A stretch of 64,000 bases of DNA from Hymenobacter lapidiphilus (GTDB lineage Bacteria > Bacteroidota > Bacteroidia > Cytophagales > Hymenobacteraceae): NCBI RefSeq assembly GCF_013377885.1, contig NZ_JABKAU010000016.1, positions 1-64,000 on the forward strand, written 5' to 3'. Shown piece after piece: positions 36,231-42,409 of the stretch. The translations under genes were made by a program, and so were the position numbers. The notes beneath the pieces are model-generated. The model did not search any database. It was not told the origin of the DNA and saw nothing but the letters and a program-made list of their open reading frames with translations. The number at the start of each line of letters is the position of its first letter. Positions within the stretch are counted from its first letter, which is position 1.

Positions 36231-36318
36231 GGCAGTATGCTGAGCTTGCCGAAGCATCTCTACCGCTTCATCGTGGCACAAGGCTCGGTAGAGATGCTTC
36301 GACAAGCTCAGCCTGACT
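36231..36318. repeat. REP-like palindrome (class C)
   Basis: Left arm GCTGAGCTTGCCGAAGCATC then TCTACCG, right arm CGGTAGAGATGCTTCGACAA then GCTCAGC, separated by about 26 nt. One copy is seen in the window. It lies in the 371-bp gap between dctA and lipA; apart from this element and the lipA terminator I see nothing else there. Confidence 0.8.
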
Positions 36319-36402
36319 GTTCTGATAGCTTCAAAGCACCTTCCGTCAGTTGCCCATATACCCTAGCAGCTACCGCCGAAATCACCTTCCTTACCAGCTC
36401 TC

Positions 36403-36443
36403 AAAAAAAAGACCTTTCCGCAATCCGGAAAGGTCTTTTTTTT
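36403..36443 (-). terminator. Intrinsic terminator of lipA
   Basis: GACCTTTCCG and CGGAAAGGTC form the stem, with A8 on one side and T8 on the other, 53 bp after the lipA stop codon. Confidence 0.92.
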
Positions 36444-36495
36444 GAAATAAGCCTTTTGACAGCTCTGAAGCGGGTCACGTGGCCATTGCCGCCGC

Positions 36496-37401
36496 CTAGA
36501 TAGGCACGTTCACGTGGCGCTCGGCGTGGTAGCTGGAGCGCACCAGCGGGCCGCTTTCTACATACTTAAGGCCCCGACGCAGGCCCTCCTCGCGGTAGTG
36601 AGCAAACAGGTCGGGGTGGATAAACTCGGCCACCTCGATATGGCGCTTGGTGGGCTGCAGGTACTGGCCCAGCGTGAGGATATCGAGGCCGTGGGCCACG
36701 AGGTCGTCCATGGCCTTGTACATCTCGTCCTTGGTTTCGCCCAGGCCCAGCATAATGCCCGACTTGGTGCGCTTGCCGGCCTGCTTGGTCCGCTGAATTT
36801 GCTCCAGGCTCCGGTCGTACTTGCCCTGGGGGCGCACGAGGCGGTAGAGGCTGCCCACGGTTTCCATGTTGTGCGACACCACTTCCTGGCCGCCGGCAAT
36901 CATGGTATCGAGGGCGGCCCAGTTGGCCTTCACGTCCGGAATGAGGGTTTCGATGGTGGTAGTGGGGCTGAGCTGCTTGGTTTGCACCACAGTTTCGTAC
37001 CACACGCTGGCCCCGCGGTCCTTCAGCTCGTCGCGGTTCACGCTGGTAAGCACGGCGTGCTTCACGCCCATCAGCTGAATGGCCTCGGCCACGCGGCGGG
37101 GCTCGTCCAGATCAAGTTCGGAAGGCCGGCCGGTAGCCACGGCGCAGAACGAGCACGAGCGGGTGCAGATGTTGCCCAGAATCATAAACGTGGCCGTACC
37201 CGCGCCCCAGCACTCGCCCATGTTGGGGCAGTTGCCGCTTTCGCAGATGGTGTGCAGCTTGTGCTCGTCGACGAGGCGGCGCACGTTGGCATAAGCCGGT
37301 CCTACCGGCAGCTTCACGCGCAGCCAGTCGGGCTTGCGGGCCTTGGCAGGGGCGGCCGCTTCGGGCTGAATAATGGGCAGAGTCAGCAACAAATCATCCA
37401 T
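36496..37401 (-). CDS. lipA: Lipoyl synthase
   Basis: A 301-residue radical-SAM enzyme that inserts two sulfurs into octanoyl-lipoyl domains. The auxiliary cluster cysteines are in [12 protein letters not shown], the radical-SAM cluster in CTRSCSFC, and the conserved RSSYHAERH near the C-terminus holds the Ser that ligates the auxiliary cluster. Length is normal. The ATG at 37401 was chosen, not the longer frame, because the -7 box TACCTTTG at 37406-37413 ends 4 nt before it. The lipoylated targets include the E2 partner of the E1 dehydrogenase at 40210, though no E2 gene is in this window. Confidence 0.97.
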   Translation of the reverse strand: MDDLLLTLPIIQPEAAAPAKARKPDWLRVKLPVGPAYANVRRLVDEHKLHTICESGNCPNMGECWGAGTATFMILGNICTRSCSFCAVATGRPSELDLDEPRRVAEAIQLMGVKHAVLTSVNRDELKDRGASVWYETVVQTKQLSPTTTIETLIPDVKANWAALDTMIAGGQEVVSHNMETVGSLYRLVRPQGKYDRSLEQIQRTKQAGKRTKSGIMLGLGETKDEMYKAMDDLVAHGLDILTLGQYLQPTKRHIEVAEFIHPDLFAHYREEGLRRGLKYVESGPLVRSSYHAERHVNVPI

Positions 37402-37405
37402 GGCA

Positions 37406-37413
37406 CAAAGGTA
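37406..37413 (-). promoter_or_regulatory. -7 promoter box of lipA, leaderless spacing
   Basis: TACCTTTG on the minus strand, an exact TAnnTTTG match, 4 nt before the ATG at 37401. Confidence 0.75.
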
Positions 37414-37424
37414 CGAGGAATGGG

Positions 37425-37504
37425 GATGAGGATAAGGCTTGAATGATAAAAGCATAAGGGATAAAAGACCGGGTTGTTTTGGCCTTTCTCCCTTATGCTT
37501 TTGT
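37425..37504. repeat. Inverted pair of 7-nt tandem repeats
   Basis: From 37425: GATGAGG, ATAAGGC, TTGAATG, ATAAAAG, CATAAGG, GATAAAA; then after a spacer CTTTCTC, CCTTATG, CTTTTGT, complementary to the last units. It lies between the lipA promoter and the stop codon of the upstream outer-membrane protein gene. Confidence 0.65.
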
Positions 37505-37526
37505 CATAACCCGCTAAGCGGGGCGT

Positions 37527-38360
37527 TTAGTGCCGGCTGCCTATGTAAACCGTCAGGTACACCGAAGGCAGAAAACGGTCGTTGATGGCGCTGTCTTCCG
37601 TGAGCTGGTTGCGGATAATGACCGGGGTTTTGGCATACGCCTCCGCCAGCACGCCCACCTCAACGCCGGTTACCGCGTCGCGGTAACGGCCGAATTCAAA
37701 ACTGAGCGCCCCGCGTATGTGGGCTCCCACCAGGGGCTTGGTTTCGCCAATGCCGGCGAACAGCGGGGCACGGTCCAGAATAGCGCCACCCGGGCCCGTG
37801 TGCCTAGCCGGGTCGTACTGCTCGGCCCGCACATCGAGCGGACCGCCGTTGGGGTCCTGGTAGTTGTAGTTGATGTAATAAGGCATCAGCAGGCCAATAG
37901 ATGGCCCGCCGCCCAGCAGGCCGTTTACCTGCACGCCTGCGTCGGGCGCTTTGCGGAACAGCACGCGCTGCAGGCCTACGCTGGGCCGGGCCACAAAAAA
38001 GTAGTTGCTTTTGCCCGGCACAATGGTTCCCGTTATGCCAACTGTCCGGTTCGATATAGTTGCCTTCTCCTCCTTCGGGTGCTTCACCTCTACCAGCTCC
38101 AGGCTCCAGAATCGGGCCCAGTCCTGGTTGATCAGGCGGGTGGAGCGCACGGCCACACCGCCCAGCAGGCCGCCGCGGGTGTTGAAGTTTACGCCGTACG
38201 TGAATTCTTTGCTGTAGGAAGCCTGGTCGTTGCTGATGCTGGGCTTGGCCGCATTACCGGCTTTCGGCTTACGCTGCGCCTGCGCCTGTGGAGCAGCCAG
38301 CAGGGCCAGCAGCAACGTGCTGCCCAAGCAGGCAACTGTGCGTACGGGTCGGGAATACAT
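37527..38360 (-). CDS. Predicted secreted outer-membrane beta-barrel protein
   Basis: A 277-residue protein with a Sec signal peptide ending at PQAQAQ. A short basic linker leads to alternating amphipathic strands: TYGVNFNTRGGLLGGVAVRS, SLELVEVKHPKEE, GKSNYFFVARPSVGLQRVLF, then GAHIRGALSFEFG and a final SVYLTVYIGSRH. This strand pattern fits a small outer-membrane barrel. I do not recognise a named family, though such proteins are common in Cytophagales. The ATG at 38360 begins the signal peptide; the much longer open frame upstream has no domain content. It is divergent from the OsmC gene; a TACTTTCG box on the minus strand lies about 60 bp upstream. Confidence 0.72.
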   Translation of the reverse strand: MYSRPVRTVACLGSTLLLALLAAPQAQAQRKPKAGNAAKPSISNDQASYSKEFTYGVNFNTRGGLLGGVAVRSTRLINQDWARFWSLELVEVKHPKEEKATISNRTVGITGTIVPGKSNYFFVARPSVGLQRVLFRKAPDAGVQVNGLLGGGPSIGLLMPYYINYNYQDPNGGPLDVRAEQYDPARHTGPGGAILDRAPLFAGIGETKPLVGAHIRGALSFEFGRYRDAVTGVEVGVLAEAYAKTPVIIRNQLTEDSAINDRFLPSVYLTVYIGSRH

Positions 38361-38462
38361 AGAGAGTCGGTTGAAAAACGACGGGGCCGGCTGCCGCTGG
38401 CTGCCAACCCCTCCGAAAGTACGTAAATTAGCCCGCATACTTCGTCTGTTTACCTGTTTCTT

Positions 38463-38870
38463 ATGAGCACTATTTCTGCCCGCTACGCCGGCCAGCTGCG
38501 CACCGAAGCCACGCACACCGCCTCGGGCAACACTATTCTGACCGATGCCCCCACTGATAACCAGGGAAGAGGCGAAGCGTTTTCGCCTACCGACCTGGTA
38601 TGCTCGGCCCTCGGCTCGTGCATGATGACCATTATGGGCATCGTAGCCGAGCGGCATAGCCTCGACCTAAGCAGTGCCAGCTGGGACACCACCAAGCACA
38701 TGCTCAGCGACCCACGCCGCATCGGGCAGATTGACCTGACGTTCCGGCTGCCGGCGTCGCTGCCCGAAAAGGAGCGTACCCTGCTGGAGCGGGCCGCCAA
38801 AACCTGCCCGGTAGCCCTCAGCCTGAACCCCGAGATAAAGCAGCAGGTTCAGTTCGAGTATAGCGCTTAA
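38463..38870 (+). CDS. OsmC/Ohr-family protein
   Basis: A 135-residue thiol peroxidase-like protein. The conserved FSPTDLVCSALGSCMMTIMG contains the first redox-active Cys and its neighbour; the second is in AAKTCPVALSLNPEI. These are the paired cysteines with which OsmC/Ohr proteins reduce organic hydroperoxides, using lipoylated or other thiol reductants. Length is normal for the family. It closely resembles the YhfA-like OsmC branch, in which substrates are less clear. It is divergent from the barrel-protein gene and convergent with ytxJ, separated by a REPIN-like repeat. Confidence 0.92.
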   Translation: MSTISARYAGQLRTEATHTASGNTILTDAPTDNQGRGEAFSPTDLVCSALGSCMMTIMGIVAERHSLDLSSASWDTTKHMLSDPRRIGQIDLTFRLPASLPEKERTLLERAAKTCPVALSLNPEIKQQVQFEYSA

Positions 38871-38904
38871 TAGTCACCTTGTTTCGGAACGGATTGCTAA
38901 GAAC

Positions 38905-39018
38905 GCTGTAGGGGCGGGGCTTGTCCCCGCCCGCCGTTGAACCGTGAATTGAACAGCGGACATATGCCCGCAGTATATTATTCTGGCGGCGGGCGGGGAC
39001 AAGCCTCGCCCCTACAGC
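38905..39018. repeat. REPIN-like GC-rich palindrome, copy 4 of 4
   Basis: GCTGTAGGGGCGGGGCTTGT then CCCCGCCCGCCGTT, about 50 nt of spacer, and the complement ending CCCCTACAGC. It lies between the convergent OsmC and ytxJ genes and ends 15 bp from the ytxJ stop codon. Confidence 0.92.
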
Positions 39019-39032
39019 ATGCTGCGCAGCTA

Positions 39033-39371
39033 CTAAATGGCCTGCTTCACGTCGCTCAGGCGGATGCCGTTGTGCGAGGCGTGGTAGGTGCATGCGCCGT
39101 CCTGGATCAGCAGCAGCTGCGGCGACTCGTGCTGCACCTTAAACTGCTGAGCCAGTTCCTGCGAAATGGGGCGGTAGTTAAGCAGATCGAGGTAGTATAG
39201 CTTGGCGTTTTCGAGGCCGGCATCAGCCCACTGCCGCTCAATCTTGCTCTTGGCCATGGCGCTGATGGAGCAGGTGGTGCTGTGCTTGAACACGATAACC
39301 GGCTGTTCAGCTGATTCGCGGACGATTTCGGAGAGTTGCTCGGCTTGGGTAAGGGGTTGCCAGGGAGTCAT
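39033..39371 (-). CDS. ytxJ: Bacillithiol-system redox protein YtxJ
   Basis: A 112-residue thioredoxin-fold monothiol protein. VIVFKHSTTCSISAMAKSKI holds the single active Cys at the CxxC position (TTCSIS), the hallmark of YtxJ. LENAKLYYLDLLNYRPIS and HESPQLLLIQDG complete the fold, with the cis-Pro in ESPQ. YtxJ proteins act in de-bacillithiolation in organisms that make bacillithiol, which includes many Bacteroidota. The ATG at 39371 is the natural start. It is the last gene of a minus-strand run behind two small secreted proteins and the E1 dehydrogenase, with 36 bp to the previous gene. Confidence 0.9.
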   Translation of the reverse strand: MTPWQPLTQAEQLSEIVRESAEQPVIVFKHSTTCSISAMAKSKIERQWADAGLENAKLYYLDLLNYRPISQELAQQFKVQHESPQLLLIQDGACTYHASHNGIRLSDVKQAI

Positions 39372-39405
39372 AGGGGATGGTGAAGGAGAACTGGGAAAGA
39401 ATGGG
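39371..39405. repeat. Weak 7-nt periodic purine-rich tract
   Basis: Five heptamers (TAGGGGA, TGGTGAA, GGAGAAC, TGGGAAA, GAATGGG) fill the spacer between ytxJ and the gene before it. They are diverged and have no inverted partner; membership in the heptad set is tentative. Confidence 0.3.
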
Positions 39406-39407
39406 TA

Positions 39408-39743
39408 CTACTGTACCGGAGCCGCGTTGGGCTTCTTACGACGAAGACGCAAATGCATCTTCGATGGTTCGCTTACGCGGGGTGTGCCGTCGCGGCTGAA
39501 CTTGTAGTCGGGCTGCCCGGTCGGGGGCGGCAGCGTGGCCAGGCGGCCGGCAGCCTGCATCCGCAGCTCCTTTTTGCTCACGGCCAGGTGCGACTCTTTG
39601 TAGCGCGCCTCTACTTTGCGGGCATCGCGCAGCGCCTTCCGGCTGGCCGCCCGCTGGCTGGCCGGGCTGCTCGACTCCAGCTGTGCCTGCGCCCCGGTGG
39701 CCGACAAAGCCAGCAGCAAGGCACCAATAAACAGATAACGCAT
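39408..39743 (-). CDS. Small secreted basic protein
   Basis: A 111-residue protein with a Sec signal peptide ending at GAQAQ. The mature 90 residues are basic and helical at first (RAASRKALRDARKVEARYKE), then Pro-rich, with a basic end (KMHLRLRRKK). No Cys is present and no family is recognised. The gene shares strand and spacing with ytxJ downstream. A long inverted repeat at 39789-39831 lies upstream and may control it. Probably periplasmic; function unknown. Confidence 0.65.
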   Translation of the reverse strand: MRYLFIGALLLALSATGAQAQLESSSPASQRAASRKALRDARKVEARYKESHLAVSKKELRMQAAGRLATLPPPTGQPDYKFSRDGTPRVSEPSKMHLRLRRKKPNAAPVQ

Positions 39744-39788
39744 AGTTTTCAGATGATAAGAAGTAAGCAGATAATCCAGACTGCAGGG

Positions 39789-39831
39789 CGGTAAGTACTA
39801 CGGAAAGCTACACATTATGTAGTACTTACCG
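39789..39831. promoter_or_regulatory. Inverted repeat upstream of the small secreted gene
   Basis: CGGTAAGTACTAC and GTAGTACTTACCG are exactly complementary across a 17-nt spacer. There is no T tract. The location 46 bp upstream of the start at 39743 suits an operator or leader hairpin; neither is proven. Confidence 0.45.
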
Positions 39832-39876
39832 CAGCCAGGAGGCGTACATGTACGGGTGGGCAGCCGGCGGAATCAC

Positions 39877-40197
39877 TCAGAAAGGCATGGTAATGCCCAG
39901 GAACCGGCGGCGCTCATGTCGGGGCTTTAGCCGCCGGTTTTCGTGCTTGGGCTTTTTCACCAGTCCCTGTTTGTCGAGGCGGTTTTTCGGCATTTTCACG
40001 GCCTCGCGCTCTACATCCAGCACCCGCCCGTCGGCCGACTCGTTGCCGGGGGTGCGGTTGCGTTTGACCTTGGCCTGCGGCGGGCCTTTAGGGTCGGGAA
40101 TACGGTAGGGGTGGCGCTGGCAGGCCGGGGCGGCCAGCAGCAGCGCGGCCACTAGCATCATACTCAGCCACCGGCCGCTGTTACAGATACACTTCAT
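39877..40197 (-). CDS. Small basic lipoprotein
   Basis: A 106-residue protein. A hydrophobic signal (SMMLVAALLLAAPAC) ends in the lipobox APAC. The mature part is strongly basic: PPQAKVKRNRTPGNESADGR, then KKPKHENRRLKPRHERRRFL. An internal start at the second or third Met would shorten the signal to a more usual length. It begins 12 bp after the E1 dehydrogenase stop codon, so it is probably translated from the same mRNA. The function is unknown; a similarly basic secreted protein follows at 39408. Confidence 0.65.
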   Translation of the reverse strand: MKCICNSGRWLSMMLVAALLLAAPACQRHPYRIPDPKGPPQAKVKRNRTPGNESADGRVLDVEREAVKMPKNRLDKQGLVKKPKHENRRLKPRHERRRFLGITMPF

Positions 40198-40209
40198 GCT
40201 GTCAGTAAA

Positions 40210-42270
40210 TCAGTAGCTGCGCATTTTCTCTACCGCTTCGCGCAGGCGCTGGCGGGGCAGGAAATCTTGCTCCAGCGTGGGCGCGAAGGGCACGGCCGTA
40301 TCGAGCGAGGCCACCCGCATAATGGGCGCATCGAGGCTACGGAAGCAATTTTCAGCCACCCAGGCGCCAATTTCACCGCCCAAACCGCCAATCAGCGTGT
40401 CTTCGTGCAGCAAAATGAGGCGGCCGGTTTTCTCCACGGTGCGGCGCACGGCCTGCTCGTCCCAGGGCAGCAGGGTACGCAGGTCCAGCACGTCGCAGTC
40501 GAGGTTCAGTTCCTCGGCCAGCGCCAGGGCCCAGTGCACGCCGGCCCCGTAGGTTACAATGCTCAGCTCGTGGCCTTCGCGGGCCAGCGCGGCCTTGCCA
40601 ATGGGCGTGGTATAATATGCATCGGGCACTGGGGCCGAGATGCTGCGGTACAACAGCTTGTGCTCGAAAAACAGCACCGGGTTGGGGTCGGCCAGCGCGG
40701 CGCAGAGCAGGCCCTTGGCATCGTAGGGGTTGCTCGGGAACACCACTTTCAGGCCCGGCGTGTGGGTAAACCAGGCCTCGTTGCTCTGGCTGTGGAATGG
40801 CCCGGCGGCCGAGCCGGCCCCCGTGGGCATGCGCACTACCACGTCGGCGTTTTGGCCCCAGCGGTAATGGCTTTTTGCCAGGTTGTTGATGATCTGGTTG
40901 AAGCCGCAGGTCACGAAATCGGCGAACTGCATCTCCACCATGGCCTTTTTGCCCCGGATGCTCAGCCCCAGGCCCGCGCCCACAATGGCCGACTCGCAGA
41001 GCGGCGTGTTGCGCACCCGGCCCTTGCCGAACTGCTTCACGAAGCCGTCGGTAATCTTGAACACGCCGCCATATTCGGCAATGTCCTGGCCCATTAGCAC
41101 CAGCTCCGGATACCGCTCCATGCTCTGCCGCAGCCCGTCGGAAATGGCATCGATGTAGCGTTTCTCCGAAGAAGCTAGAAGTGAGGAGCTAGAAGCTAGA
41201 ATATTGTCATCTTGACCTTCGCTTCCTTGCGGCCGCTCGTCTGAGCTATCTGCCATTCTAGCTTCTAGCTCCTCGCTCCTATCTTCCGCCAAAGGCGCGT
41301 ACATATCGGCCAGCTCGCGGGCGGCGTCGGGGGTCGGGGCGGGGGCGGCATCGGCTTCCTTGAGGCCTTCCTCGATTTCGCGCTTGATGGTTTCGCGGTA
41401 GCGCATGCGGGCCTCCTCGTCGAGGATGCCTTCCTGGAGCAGCCACTTTTCGTAGTTCTCTACCGGGTCTTTGGCGGCCCATTCGGTGAACAGCTCCTGG
41501 GGCACGTACTTGGTGCCGCTGGCCTCCTCGTGGCCGCGCATCCGGAACGTAAGGGCCTCCAGCAGCACCGGGCGCGGGTTTTGGCGCAGGTCTTCGGCGA
41601 GGCGCTTCACCGTGTCGTACACTTCGAGCACGTTGTTGCCATCCACCTGCACGGCTTCCATGCCGTAAGCCGGGCCTTTATCCACGAAGTAGCGGAAGCG
41701 GAACTGCTCGTTGGAAGGCGTACTGAGGCCGTAGCCGTTGTTTTCGATGATGAAGATGACCGGCAGCTGCCACACGGCGGCCACGTTCAGGGCCTCGTGG
41801 AAGTCACCCTCCGAGGCGCCACCGTCGCCGCTGTAGGTTACAGTTACACGGGGTTTCTCGTCGAGCACATCGGCCAGGGCAATGCCGCCGGCCACGGCCA
41901 GCTGGGGCCCGAGGTGCGAAATCATGCCCACAATGTGGTGCTCGTTGGTGCCGAAATGAAAGCTTCGGTCGCGGCCCTTGGTAAAGCCGGTGGTCTTGCC
42001 CTGCCACTGCCCAAACAGGCGGCCCAGCGGTACATCACGGCCCGTAAACACGCCCAGGTTGCGGTGCAGGGGCAGAATGTACTCATCGGGTTCCAGCGCC
42101 AGCGTGCTGCCCACCGAAATAGCCTCCTGCCCGATGCCCGAAAACCACTTGCTGACCTTGCCCTGGCGCAGCAGAATCAGCATTTTCTCCTCAATCAGCC
42201 GGGGCTTGAGCAGGTGATGATATAAGTGCAGCAGGGTATCGTTGGAGTAATCCTTGCGGTCGAATTGCAT
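40210..42270 (-). CDS. Fused E1 alpha/beta 2-oxoacid dehydrogenase
   Basis: A 686-residue thiamine-diphosphate E1 in which alpha (about 1-310) and beta (about 360-686) chains are joined. Alpha has the ThDP motif YSGDGGASEGDFHEALNVAA and ending IIENNGYGLSTP, and MRGHEEASG. Beta begins KRYIDAISDGLRQSMERYPE and has LMGQDIAEYGGVFKITDGF and the C-terminal transketolase-like domain. It decarboxylates pyruvate or branched-chain oxoacids and acylates a lipoyl E2. Substrate class is undecided. The joint (about 330-367) is encoded by a heptad-repeat palindrome. The ATG at 42270 is preferred because an upstream extension would cross the -7 box at 42302. Fused E1 is usual in Bacteroidota. Confidence 0.93.
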   Translation of the reverse strand: MQFDRKDYSNDTLLHLYHHLLKPRLIEEKMLILLRQGKVSKWFSGIGQEAISVGSTLALEPDEYILPLHRNLGVFTGRDVPLGRLFGQWQGKTTGFTKGRDRSFHFGTNEHHIVGMISHLGPQLAVAGGIALADVLDEKPRVTVTYSGDGGASEGDFHEALNVAAVWQLPVIFIIENNGYGLSTPSNEQFRFRYFVDKGPAYGMEAVQVDGNNVLEVYDTVKRLAEDLRQNPRPVLLEALTFRMRGHEEASGTKYVPQELFTEWAAKDPVENYEKWLLQEGILDEEARMRYRETIKREIEEGLKEADAAPAPTPDAARELADMYAPLAEDRSEELEARMADSSDERPQGSEGQDDNILASSSSLLASSEKRYIDAISDGLRQSMERYPELVLMGQDIAEYGGVFKITDGFVKQFGKGRVRNTPLCESAIVGAGLGLSIRGKKAMVEMQFADFVTCGFNQIINNLAKSHYRWGQNADVVVRMPTGAGSAAGPFHSQSNEAWFTHTPGLKVVFPSNPYDAKGLLCAALADPNPVLFFEHKLLYRSISAPVPDAYYTTPIGKAALAREGHELSIVTYGAGVHWALALAEELNLDCDVLDLRTLLPWDEQAVRRTVEKTGRLILLHEDTLIGGLGGEIGAWVAENCFRSLDAPIMRVASLDTAVPFAPTLEQDFLPRQRLREAVEKMRSY
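41171..41286. repeat. In-frame heptad-repeat palindrome inside the E1 gene
   Basis: The left arm reads GAAGCTA, GAAGTGA, GGAGCTA, GAAGCTA, GAAT; the right arm is ATTC, TAGCTTC, TAGCTCC, TCGCTCC, TATCTTC, nearly its exact complement across about 52 nt. It falls at the alpha/beta joint and encodes a Ser/Glu/Asp-rich linker, so the fold tolerates it. Confidence 0.85.
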
Positions 42271-42301
42271 AGCGTAGAGGCCAGTGACGGGTGGGGGAAG
42301 C

Positions 42302-42309
42302 CAAAAGTA
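42302..42309 (-). promoter_or_regulatory. -7 promoter box of the E1 dehydrogenase unit
   Basis: TACTTTTG on the minus strand, an exact TAnnTTTG match, 31 nt before the ATG at 42270. It lies back to back with the plus-strand box at 42373. Confidence 0.6.
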
Positions 42310-42372
42310 CGGGTTTGGGTTGGAAGGAAAATAGTTAGAGCTGGTTTGTGCAATCTGCCTGCCTTCCGCATC

Positions 42373-42380
42373 TACCTTTG
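42373..42380 (+). promoter_or_regulatory. -7 promoter box of the SusC-like gene
   Basis: TACCTTTG, an exact TAnnTTTG match, 29 nt before the ATG at 42410. Confidence 0.6.
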
Positions 42381-42409
42381 GGGTCGTATTTCCCGCCCTC
42401 ACTATTTAT

